From Cavia porcellus (taxonomy: Eukaryota > Chordata > Mammalia > Rodentia > Caviidae): 64,000 nt of DNA. The position numbers and the translations under genes are program-made. The stretch is taken from NCBI RefSeq assembly GCF_034190915.1, contig NW_026947484.1, positions 75,533,482 through 75,597,481 on the forward strand, read 5' to 3'. This document shows positions 1-11,400 of this stretch, piece after piece. The notes beneath the pieces were generated by a model. It was not told the origin of the DNA. It searched no databases and was given only the letters and a program-made list of their open reading frames with translations. Within the stretch, counting starts at the first letter, position 1. The number at the start of each line of letters is the position of its first letter.

Positions 1-359
1 ATAAATCTATAGTTATTGACTAACTATACCTCTAATACATTAGAGGTGACTAATTATAGGTGACTGACTATATCTCTAAAGCATTTCCATTGGTTGCATA
101 CTGTTCCCATTATTTGACCATACCTTAATATATTTAACCAATATATTACATGGTTGTACATATACACTTACCAATCTTTTTCACCAAAGACCAGGGCTAA
201 TGATTATTACATCAATAAATATCTGACTGGAGTACATAACTATAATTACTAAGTGATTATTAATGTAGGGGGAAAAGTCTCAACTCTTCCAATAAAAATC
301 TTACACAGATAGTAAAGTCAACAATTAAAAATCATAAGAAATTTTCTCACTAATCTTAC
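1..359 (-). other. PIP5K1B: PIP5K1B intron, partial
   Basis: AT-rich sequence after the exon at 360-444 in transcript order. I see no exon or clear repeat in it. Confidence 0.8.
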
Positions 360-444
360 CTTGAATTTTCTTGAAAACTCTGGAATTCATAAACTTTAGA
401 AATCTGTCTGCATAAAAACTTGGTCTATGAACTGAAACAGTGTC
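360..444 (-). CDS. PIP5K1B: PIP5K1B coding exon, end of activation loop
   Basis: This 85-nt exon lies between a CTTTTCAG acceptor and a GTAAGA donor. It encodes [18 protein letters not shown] and continues [10 protein letters not shown] plus one base. It finishes the activation loop and the C-lobe helix of the kinase core. No longer open frame marks it; it was found by extending the gene by homology and checking the splice phase. The next exon (isoform-specific C-terminal tail) is not in bases 1-359. Confidence 0.95.
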
Positions 445-2432
445 CTGAAAAGAAAAATCAAGGATCACAGGATTATCTTTTAAGAGTTCAGCTCAAGTCA
501 GAAGCAAGATCTCTGTAACTGGTTCTCTGATGGCTACTGTTCTGACTCAAAGTAGCCACAAGTTAGGAAGAGTAAAATTCTGTGTCATGTGGTGCCCAGG
601 AGCCTTGTCTGGAGAGAAGGGTACAAACTCAGTCCAGACAGATTCCAGATGCTCAAGATAAAATGAGCTCTAGGGGCAGAGCAGAGATGGCCAAACACCT
701 TTAATAAAACACTGCATCCCGGGAGGGGCTTTTAAATTCTTTTGTTTACAGGTAGTCAGGGCTTCCAAGTGTCATTTGGAAAAGAGGGCAGAGTTCTTAG
801 CCCTGGATAAAAATCAGGGACATAAATAAAAAGAACAACTCTAATGTAAGAGTGACACTTCAACCAAAACAGTATTGTAGCTTCATCTCCAAGTGACAAG
901 GTGAACGGATGGTAGGAGGATTCCCAGAAGATGAGGCTAATTGAAGTGAACTGAATTATCTATTGGTTAAACAGAGACAAAGTGTTAACTCTTCTCTTAT
1001 GCTTGGCAGGACTCTTAAAACTGAAGTGTCATTTTACTACAAATCTGAGAAAGGAAATAGATGAATGGATTGTCTCTGTTCATTTCGTAACCAATTATTA
1101 GCGATCCATGTTGTACATTTCTAGAAATAGTAAATTTGCTTCTATGCATAGCACTCCATTTTGAGTTCAGGTTATGGATTCCAATATGGAGATTTCTAAA
1201 AATTTAAGTTTAGATGCTACAAAGTAACAACAGTGAGGATGGGGGGAAACCCCAACAAGTACAACCAAAAATTAGGAGACCTGGTTTTAGAGTGAGTTCT
1301 AACTTTAAAAGACTGTGCGATCCCAGGAATAGCTAGAGACTCAGGGTCTCAGCATCTGTATCTGTGAAGCAGGGTGATACAGGAGGCATAATCAGCACAT
1401 AAGGAAGGAGACAGCATGCATGGGCCCGCTTTGGCATATTCTACTGGTCCTATAGTCTCTAGGCGAGGCTGTGATGTGACAGAACATTTACCTCCCTGTA
1501 TAGTATGCCTTGGTGTAACACACACTCTTCACAGGATGCTGGCAGTTTCTGCCTCAAGTGGACACCTTTGCATGAGAGGCAGTACTTTAGAACTATCAGT
1601 AGGATGCAAGGAGCATCTGCAGATGGCTGAGGCCCAGCCTTTGGCTTTAAAGGATTTCATTCTTACTCTCTTTAGCATGAAGAAACACTGTCTAAGTAAG
1701 GGTCACATTAATAAGTAAACAAAAGTAAATCTTGATTATTGCTTGTGATGTCACAAATATATCTCGTACAGATATTTTCTTTAAAATGGACAAATAAAAA
1801 AGAGAAAGTATTTTAAATAGAGGAAGATGGGGCCTTACGGAAGCATCTGGCCAATCCAGGACTGGGCCACTGAGATCAGAAATCTCGCCGGGTACCTGGT
1901 GGTGGAAGTGGACTCAGCAAAGAGCAGAGGAAGAGATGGAGGAGCAGGTATGTTTGCTCTCTCTCCCTTCCCTGTTCAAGGTGCTAGGCTGTCCCTACCT
2001 TTCTCAGCGGGAAATAAAACTAAAATTAACTTACCATCTGGAACTTCCCATAGGACATGTCTTGGATCTCAGTGTTTGTGGTTCTTTCTTAGAACTAAAT
2101 TTGTGAGCCTGTTGTTTAAAAGTGCATTCTGACAGAGGTCAGCCCTTAACTCATGGACAAACTACAGATCTTTAGAGCAGCAAGATTATTAACAGTCGTC
2201 CACAAAACTGAAAAATATATGTTCTTTTCCAAGAAGGAAAAGAACAACATCTGTAATTTATCCTGTCAAAGGAAAGCGTCTGCTAACATCTTAAAAGAAA
2301 ACAGAAAATGTGGGATCAAACTCATGATCATTATATTCTTTGGTGGTGTCATACGCAGTCATTAACTGAGGGAAGCTTAGGCCAATAAATGTTTTGTTGG
2401 CAGTAGGAGGTTCAAATCTAACATCTAGAAAC

Positions 2433-2476
<44 letters not shown>

Positions 2477-5400
2477 CTTCCCTTTGATATTTGACTTTTC
2501 CCCCTAAGTTAAGGTATGATATATAACTCTCTGATACCTTCACATTAGTCAGCACATATAAATGTACAAGTCTATAAACATGTACATTCACACCCACAAA
2601 CATTTTCACTGTGTATGTTCTTATTATGTGTCAGGCATCATGGTGCTTACTAATGTGCATTATTGCATTTTACCCTCACATCAGGCAGGCTGTGTGGGGT
2701 TATCCCCATGCTACTGAGGAAAAACCTGCTTCAGATGCACTTCACATGCATGTGTATGGCCAGGTCACTAGGAGAGTCAAAGTTTAAGCAAAGTTCAAAT
2801 CCAGGGTTTCTATCATCTCAAACTGCTCAGTAGCTCAGTCTTCTGATAATTTCAACAGTCTCAGCCTTCCCTGTGCCTTTGAGGAGAATCCTCTTCTTTT
2901 CCCCTATTATCTCATAATTTCATACAGAGACATCCACCCCTGCGCTGTCCTGGCTCACAGTCTAAGATTCTGGGTTATAAAGACTTTTGCTCCTTTTTAA
3001 CAGGCCAGTGATGCATTTTCCCAAACACACTCAAAGTCTCTGAGAAATCAGAAGAAATGTAGTTTAACAAGAAACAGCAGTCACTCACCCCATCATACAC
3101 AAGAGCTTTCCAGGAATGCTCTAACTTCTTCATTAACCTGAATATAAATGGAAAAACAACAATAAGAATGCAAAACCATACAAATCTGGTGAATTTTCCA
3201 AAACTTGGACTGCTTTTGAAATAATAAGTCACTTCTCAAAATTTCTCACCTATATGATTGTAGAATGTCAATAATGCCCATAAATAAAAGCAATTTTTCT
3301 CCCTTATGGCTTTTAGCTGGAATGCCTCCCATTCTGTTGATAGAACATAAAAAAACTGTATTATTATATAGGTATGAAAAGTTAAAAATAATTTTAAATA
3401 AAGACTGAAAATAAATATCCCGAAGAACTCTGAGCAATGTCCTCATTCACTGTTCTTTCTTAATTTTTGCATTAGTCAATTATTCTTCCTGGTGCTCTAG
3501 AGTGATGTGCTTCCCTGCAGAGGGGAATAACATCACAGCTGTCCATTCAGAAGAGTGGATGGGAAGAATTTAATCTTAAAATTATTTCCATTTCTAAACT
3601 ACAAATGAAAAGTTTTAGAGCACTATAAAATATTGCTTTAAAAATGTGATATTTTTTTCTGACAGAATAAGATGTTTACTGTGACATTTTTTATTTTAAA
3701 GAAAAACCCCCAGAAAAATCAAGAGGCAACCAATTAAAAAGCAACAACAAAAGTAAAATGATGATAACAACAACAACAACAATAATGGCAATACAGGATT
3801 TCAAAACAAGATGATAGGAATTTAACAATGGTTGTTGTATTGCATATTGTTATCCTCAACGTAACTGCTCAGGCTACCAGATACAGGCATGTACGATTGA
3901 TCAAACAAAAAAAAATTGCCTCTTGAGTAGTTTCTTTCCCTTTTATTATATCAATCGTAGCTTTTAGATCTCATGTACTCTTTCAGGTTTTACACTAGTG
4001 AGACAATTTGGTGTTTATACATGTAAGTGTGATTTATTTCACGTATGAGTATGGATTCTATTATTTATTGTGCTATTTTAATGAAATAAAATAAAAGCAC
4101 ACTGAAGGAAATATATAAAAATTTGATTTCCACAATGGTACCATACTTTTTCTAGTATGTGTGTGTATTAATTTACAAAGGAGATTATTTATCATGTTTT
4201 ATAACCTGAAGTTATTACTTGCCAAATGATAACCATTTCTTCAAATCAGTAGCGATGTGATTTTTTAATAGCTGTGCAGTGCTTTGTTATACATATAGAT
4301 TATTTTGTTCTATTGATTATTGAACGTTTAGTTGGAACTTTAAGCAATGATTAGAAAAATATTTAGTATGTGTTAATTTTCTTTATAAAAATGAAATACG
4401 ACAGTGATTTATAGTCAATGTTAGAGAATCCTAAAAGTCAGATGCTATGACCACAGAAAATAACTTCTTTCTGCAGTCTCCTTGCTTGGACGGTATGCAC
4501 ACGTGACCCAGTTCACACTTGCAGTGATCTTCATTGCCTGCAACTGTTTCTGTTGTCAATATGCGCTTTGCACACACACTTTTTTTTTTTTTTTTAAAGA
4601 AAAGGAAACGAAAAAAAATACATGGAAATTAAAAAAAAAAAGGGTAGAAATAATTCTAAATTACAGACAAACAAAAGGTAAGAAATTGCCAGTTGATAAG
4701 TTACAAATTGTCATCTTCGAAATGGCTGTTCAGGTTATAGAATTAAAGTATATAGAATGACATTCAAAAAAAAATGACCCTACAAACCATTCTGCTCTAT
4801 GGCCGAACAAAAGCTCTGTAATATGATTATCAGTCCCACCTATTTGTTTTACATCTCTAAGAGGATAAGGTTAACCATATCAAAACAGAACAGAACATTT
4901 TAAAAAAAATAAAAAAACAATTTAAAGAAATACAGATTTCAAAGCAAGTCCACTGGAAATCTACCTTATCTATCTAGCTTCTTACAAATAGTTGTCCCTA
5001 ACTTCACCCACTTTCTATACTTATTGCATATTATAGAACTAATCAAATCATTACAGGATGATGGAGTCTTTTTAGGTCCTCAAGTTCCAAATTAGGGAAG
5101 ACAATACCAACTACCATCGCATCTCTCATTCTCTTTGTGATAGCCGTCCCCATCTCTGCATATGTTGAAGTTGAGCTGAAGAAACCAGTCCAGAGTCATT
5201 TTAATCAGCAAGCAATAGATTGCTAGAATTTATATTATAATGCTACAAAATAAGCCTCGGGTTTTTCAGGTTTCTTCCTCAGAGTATTTGTTCCTATCCT
5301 CTCTGTATTATAGGGAAAACCAAGTCATAACAAGACAACGAAACAATTTCCTAGATAATCATGCAATGGATAGGACTTATAAAACTATAATATAAATGAT

Positions 5401-8400
5401 CTTCCGTAGCTACTATGTTTTCTCTTGTTATTTTCAATAGATTTGTTGACAACACTGGCTTATTATAGTTAAACATACTATCACCTATTTTTATAAAAAC
5501 TTATCTTTGACTGCATTGTAGTATTTGAGAGCTGTTACTGATTCATACCAGTATGGATATCCTTTACATCTTGTCATGCTCAGAGTAGTTTCCTCTACTT
5601 TTAGGGTTGATTCTAACACGCATACCGATTTCTAATAGGATCAGTCAAGGCCAACCAATAGTCTTATGATTCAGATACAATTAAGATCAGTCATAGTAAG
5701 ACAATGTAAGTAATACAGAATTTCAGCCTAAGTCAATAGGAAAGTAAGGATAGTTGCCGTGGTATAACCTGCTATTTTTGGTTCTAGAGGTCTGTGTCCT
5801 CAAATCTGATATGAGTGGACAGACCAGAACAAATTTAATTCAATCTAAATATGTCACTAGGACTACTGTGTCTTTTAAATCGTTATACACCATTAGCAAT
5901 GACCTCTGCTTTTTTTTTTTTTAAATATAGTTTCAGAGCTGTCTCTACTAAAGACTAGCTTACCGTCTCTGCCTCATGTCTGCTACTCCACTTTTCTGCT
6001 ATAATTTGTCCACCTTATTCCCTCATTCCATGGTCTGCCCCGTTCACTGAGGCTTCTCTGCCACTGTAGCTGTAATCCTGATATCTCTTCCTCTCTTTCT
6101 CTGTAATGTCCTTCAGCGCTCTCTGTAGGGTTGGATTGGTGGCCACGAACTCCCACAGTTCCTCCTTGTCTTGAAAGTATCTTATTTCTTCATTAATTTT
6201 TAGAGAGAGTTTTGACGGATATATGAACTTAGGTTGCATATTTTTTTCCTTCAGGACTTGGAATATTTCTCCCCACTCCCTTCTTGACTTAAGAGTTTGT
6301 GATGATAAGTCTGCTGTTATTTTGATAGATTTCCCATTATAGGTAACCTGCATCCTTTCTCTGGCTGCTTTTAATATTCTGTTTTTTTGGTGGATTTCTG
6401 GGATCTCGATTATTATATGCCTAGGCGTAGATCTGTTTTGGTTGTAGGTAGCTGGCGTTCTGTATGCTTCTTTTATCTGGATATCATTTCTTTTTGCTAT
6501 ACGTGGGAAATTTTGCTTTAATATCTCTGTGAATATTTTTTGTATTTCATTTTTGGATGTTCCTGCTTCCTCACTCACATTCTTTATCCTTAGGTTATGT
6601 ATCTTTTTATCATCTTCCAGTTTTAGAATTGCTTCTTTCTGGTTCCTTGTTATTTTTAAGAGGCTTTTTCTTTCACGTTCATAAGCCCTAAATCTCTCTT
6701 CAAGTTTCAGAAGGTTGTCTTTAGTTTCTGTCAAGGCATTTTGCCAATATTCAATGGAGTTCTGAGTTTCCTGATATTCTCTTTGGATCTGTTTCAGGTA
6801 TTCTAAGTTATGCTTAAATTCTTCTTCAGATGCTTCTCTTTCTTTTCTGATTTCCTCAGTTCTTCCATCTGTGTTCTCTTGGGCGGGGCTTGTCATTTCT
6901 TTAATTAATCTCTTTATATCTTGCCTCACTTGGATCAGGAGTACATCTTTAAATTCCTCTATGAGATCATGTAAGTACTTTTTAATTTCGGCTGATGCTG
7001 TGTCGAGTAGAGGATGGTTACTGTGCTTGTTCTCTTCAGTGTTTAGTTCTCTTGGGTTTAATTTCTCCTGTTGAACAGCTGGAGGTTTTTTTTTATTTTT
7101 ATCTCTTGTCATGTTTCTGGTTTCTTTCAGACTGTCCTGGAGTTCTCTGGCCCTCTCCGAATTGCTTAGGGCCTTTCAGAAGCGTGCTGGCTTGAGTTTT
7201 TGCTGTCCTCCCCAATTTGCTGTTATCTGGGGAAGGCTGGGATGTAGGGGCGGTACAGTCTAGACTCTAGCCTCTGTGTCAGTTAGTTCATAAATTAGGC
7301 TGTACTTTCTGGTTGTCACTGAGTTGTGACTATTTTGTATCTGCTTATTGGGCCCCAAGCAGAGGCTTGGTTTAGCCCCAGTAGCTCCTGCCAGTTCTCT
7401 TTGAATCAGAAGCAGCTGGGTAATGGCACAGGATTCTGCCCAGGTCCCAGCCGTTCTCTTCCAAACCTCTCTGTGATAGGTGCACCAGAAAAGCAGATCT
7501 GCCCAAAACAAAGATGGCTCCCACTAAGTTCTCTGTGTGGAGCTGAAGCCAACAAGTAATCAGGCTCTGCCAGGACTTAAGATGTCTTCCACCAGCCCTC
7601 CCTACAGGGCGACCTGGTGATGTCACTAAGCTGCGATTTCTGCCGCCAGGCTAATATGTCTGCACCAGATTCTGTGTTATTGATTTCCCCGTGGTGGCGG
7701 GCCAGCTGTTCTCTGGTCAAACCCAGCAGCGGCGGGGTTTTCTGTACTCACCAGGGTCCGGTGCAAGTCCTCGTTCCGGGACCGCTGCACACCAAGCTGT
7801 CCACTTTTCCCCCACTCGCGGCTCAGCGCTGACCGGTCAGATTTCTGTGCACCGTTTAGATTTGAATCGCCAGAGCTTTGTACATCCGCTCTGGTGCAGC
7901 GGTGCAGAACTGGCTGCTACTTGGAGTCTCGATCTGGGTCTCAGTTTCCCGCGGTCTCCAAAAGCAACTCAGCTTTTCGTGCTGGGTCCATGAGTCTGTT
8001 TGTTGATTTAAGGGCGCGGGATTTGTAGCCTCCGGTCTCAGCACGACTTTAAATCCTCCAGTTGTACTGTCTTGGTTAATAAGAATCGCTATCGATTTGT
8101 CTGGTCCTCTCCATGCTGTCTTTTTTTATCTTTGAGTCTGAATTCTCTGGAGAGATTCTTCGCTCGATCCCCTAGCTCGCCGCCATTTTCCAAGAGCGAG
8201 TTGTCCACTTTTCCACAGTGCAACAATAACACTGAGGAGTAGATCTACCCTCCTGGTCCTAGTATTGCTGTTGATCTCCAGCTGCCACTCCTCCTCCCAG
8301 AACATTGGACTGCAGTGGATTAATCTTGCTGGGCTAATTGGAGACTCAGCAACCCCTCATCCAAACAGAGGACCTCAGCAGGCTTCTGTCAGGGTGGTGA

Positions 8401-11400
8401 GTTTCTCCCATGGGATTTGTGGCTATCTTTGGTCCATCACATGGTGTCACTTCACAGGTGCTTAGACCATCACAAGGGGTCACTTCATAGGTGCTTAGAT
8501 GGAAAGCTGTGCACACACACTTTAATCCTTCAGCTACTACTACATCTGGCTGAGAGACCCCCATTTGCCAGGGTACAGGACTAGGTCCACAGAATCCCTG
8601 AATTGCTAACATCATTCCCATCTTGTCTTTGCTTAGATATACATTTATTCAAATCCCAAGTTTACTCATTCCTTTTATGGTAGATTTTTTGAATACGTAG
8701 TAAAAGGAAGTAAGAATATTTTCAGCCATTGTGATAAAATGGAGCCTTCTGAGAAAGAAACCATAGGGGCGAAAGGATAACAATGCCTCAGGAAACTGTC
8801 TCCACCTAGTTACCCACATACGTGTAAAGTATGTGGCTTAATCTAGCACTTAATAGGACTCTGTTCCCAGGAGCCTCCATCACAGGCACTGACTGCAGGT
8901 GGTTAGCGGTGCCGTGGGTAACCAGGGACGTTCCTAATCAGGGCGGATGTGTGGCTTACGTGTCTGCATTCTCTGCAATGATCCCGTCTCCAGACTTCCC
9001 TGGGCCCTGGATGGATTCCATGGCCGTGGAATAGAGGACTTTCTGGATCCCAGGCCGCTTCGCATCAGGCACGTTTTGTGAGGACTCTTCTTCTTTGTCT
9101 TTGAGTGAATGTTCTAAAATGTGGATTCCCAGCAAAAGGCTGTAGTCCATGATCTTGAAGCTTTCTAGCACCTGAGAAAGAAAGAGAACCAGGAGGCCAG
9201 TCAACCCAAAAGGCCGATAAGTCCCATGTGCACAGAACCAGAATACTGTAGCTATGCAGACATATTTCTCCTGTATTCCCACTGTGGGGTGACAGAGGAG
9301 AATCCAAATGAAAACACTTGATATTAGCATTAGGTGACAGGCAGGAAGGACAGTCACAGCAACTGCAAGAAGAGATTGTTATGCAGATCTAAAGCAAGTG
9401 TATCTTTTCTTAACATTCTACGAATCCAGCATTTTTACTGAATCCTTCTCAGGTGCCAGGTATATAGTAGCTCACTTGAATTCATTCCTTACAACTACAA
9501 CGGCCCTATGAACTAGGCATTGTTATTGTCTGTACATCATAGATGAATCAAATGAAGACAAAGGGATGTAATCTGCTAAATAACACAGTCAGCATGTAAG
9601 TAACAGAGCCCCAAGGGGTCAACTCTGGCAGCTACATTCTTAATAAGCACCACAGTGGGGAAACTAACAAGCAATAGTCTGCAAACTTGTACCCTCCTCA
9701 GCACGATGAGTGTTGCAGTGTATTTTTGCCTGTAATCTGTTTTAAAAATCCTAATTTTGCTGAGTTTAGTGATCTCTTTTTCAAATCCTATCTTTCAAAG
9801 TTGCCATTCAGTTCCCTATAGCAAGTCATTTAAGAACAGATAATCTCAACTAAGAATAGGACTTAACACTTAATTACCCACTCAGCAGCCAGTGTGGAGG
9901 GAGAGGAATTCAAAACATTTGGAGGCAACCAGACAAAAGAGAGAAATGCCTCAAATAAAAAATGACAGGGAACTAGGAATAGATAGAAATCTGTCAAAAT
10001 GGCTTTAGAGAATTTAATCCTTCTTGGATGAAAAAGAATGTTCAGGAATAATGCCTAGAAACTGGGTGTTTTTCTCTATGAAAAATTATTTTTCTTCTAG
10101 TTTGTATATGATTGTCCTCTAGAATCAGTTTTGCAGTACTTGGTATTTGTCACACAAAGCTCAGGCAATTAGAGTGACCCAGAAAGTAACACAATCCTGG
10201 TTGGCCTAAAGGCCGTTAAGATAATAATTGAACACGTGTTACTCCTCATAGTGGTTGAGAAACCAGAGGTGCTAACTGGAAGGTAACTCCTCCAGAGTTA
10301 CTCTTCTGAAAACAAACACTGTCTAAAAAGCAATAAAAATATAATGGTCTTTCTAGTGTGCTTGCCAGTGCGTTTGGCAAATCCTGATTTCTTTAAAGGC
10401 TCTGGGATTTTGAGTATCCAGTAGAATTACTTGGGTTTTAAACAGGAAAAGCTTGGCCTTTGGCACTGCAACTCTGGTCAGTGGTTCTAAAACGACAATC
10501 TTATAACCTATACGGGGAAAAATTCCACTTTCAACTGGAAAAATATACAGCTTGTGCTTTGCAGAACCCCCACAACACCCATTTACAAATACTTCCCTTC
10601 CAAGCAGGGAACTGGCTTCAATAGCAAGTTCTAATCAGTCTCTGTGCCAGCACTGCTGATCTTCCTAACAGCATCCAGAATCATTTACTAGAGCTAGGAC
10701 TGAGCCAAGTTGGAAGGCATTCCTGAGGCCATCCTATAATGTATTCATCAATTAATTGTTTTTTTCCTAAAACAATTTTTATTATATTTTTCCAAGTAGT
10801 TTTTAACCTTAACTGTTTGGTTTGTATCTGTAGTCTCTTTTGTTGCTCACAGACACTAAAGAGACCCAGGTATTCTACAAGAGATAGAAAGCCAGGCTGT
10901 GGTCTGTCTTAACTAGTGGACAAAATAAGAAACTATCCTGATATTAAGCAGTAAAACATTTTAGGGGGTATAGTTTCCTTACAAAAGAATAAGATTTATA
11001 GAGAGAAGAACAGTAGTAACCAGATCCTTGGGACGATGGCGGGGAGTAGAGAGGATATGGTTACTATGTACATTTGTATAGGAGTAATAATGTTTGAAAG
11101 AAAGCACAGCAAAATAACTATTAAGTAAGACATTTTATCAATTATGTATTTCAAAGTAGAGGAAAGGATTTTGAATGTTCTCAACATAAAGGAATGTCTA
11201 AAATGAGATATTCCAATCATCCTACTATAATAATTATAAACTACATGCATGTAGCAAAATAAAATATTATATCCTATAAATATGTGCAATTACCATGTCG
11301 TGTCAATTATAAATTAACAATATATTAAAAAAGAAACCTTTGGGGTGGGGATATAACTCATTAGTAGTGCATTCGCCTAGCATGTACAAGGCCCAAAGTT

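Larger units (their letters stand above)
445..3088 (-). other. PIP5K1B: PIP5K1B intron (2.6 kb)
   Basis: Intron with a GT/AG microsatellite near 2.45 kb and an MIR relic at 2.6-2.8 kb. Apart from those I see no structured element in 445-2400. Confidence 0.9.
4583..8509 (-). mobile_element. ORF1-only LINE-1-type element (HAL1-like candidate)
   Basis: On the minus strand this has a CpG-rich 5' region (about 1.4 kb), an intact 365-codon L1 ORF1, then about 1.4 kb of AT-rich sequence with no reverse-transcriptase frame, and a 13-14 nt poly-A (T run at 4583-4595). The outer limits come from a perfect 14-bp direct repeat, tgcacacacacttt, at 4569-4582 and 8510-8523. On the minus strand the repeat starts after TT, giving TT|AAAG, the kind of site cut by L1 endonuclease. 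A second A-run (T run at 5910-5922) lies only about 90 bp after the ORF1 stop, so the element could instead end there. In either case ORF2 is absent. Half-LINEs (HAL1) that carry only ORF1 are known in mammals; whether this is one, or an internally deleted L1, is not settled. Confidence 0.6.
3334..8959 (-). other. PIP5K1B: PIP5K1B intron (5.6 kb) hosting a LINE
   Basis: About 3.9 kb of this intron (4583-8509) appears to be one sense-oriented LINE insertion. The flank at 3.4-4.1 kb is AT-rich with a short AAC run near 3763-3781. An older L1M-like remnant lies at about 4.1-4.4 kb. The 8524-8959 stretch shows no recognised element. Confidence 0.8.

Noticed and set aside
5881..8210. Target-site duplication for a 2.3-kb version of the LINE
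   Set aside because: Sequence next to the T run at 5910 (gacctctgc) has no counterpart beside 8200.
8956..9357. 133-codon minus-strand frame as a separate gene
   Set aside because: Its N-terminal third is intron upstream of the CTTTCTCAG acceptor; only 8960-9171 is exon.
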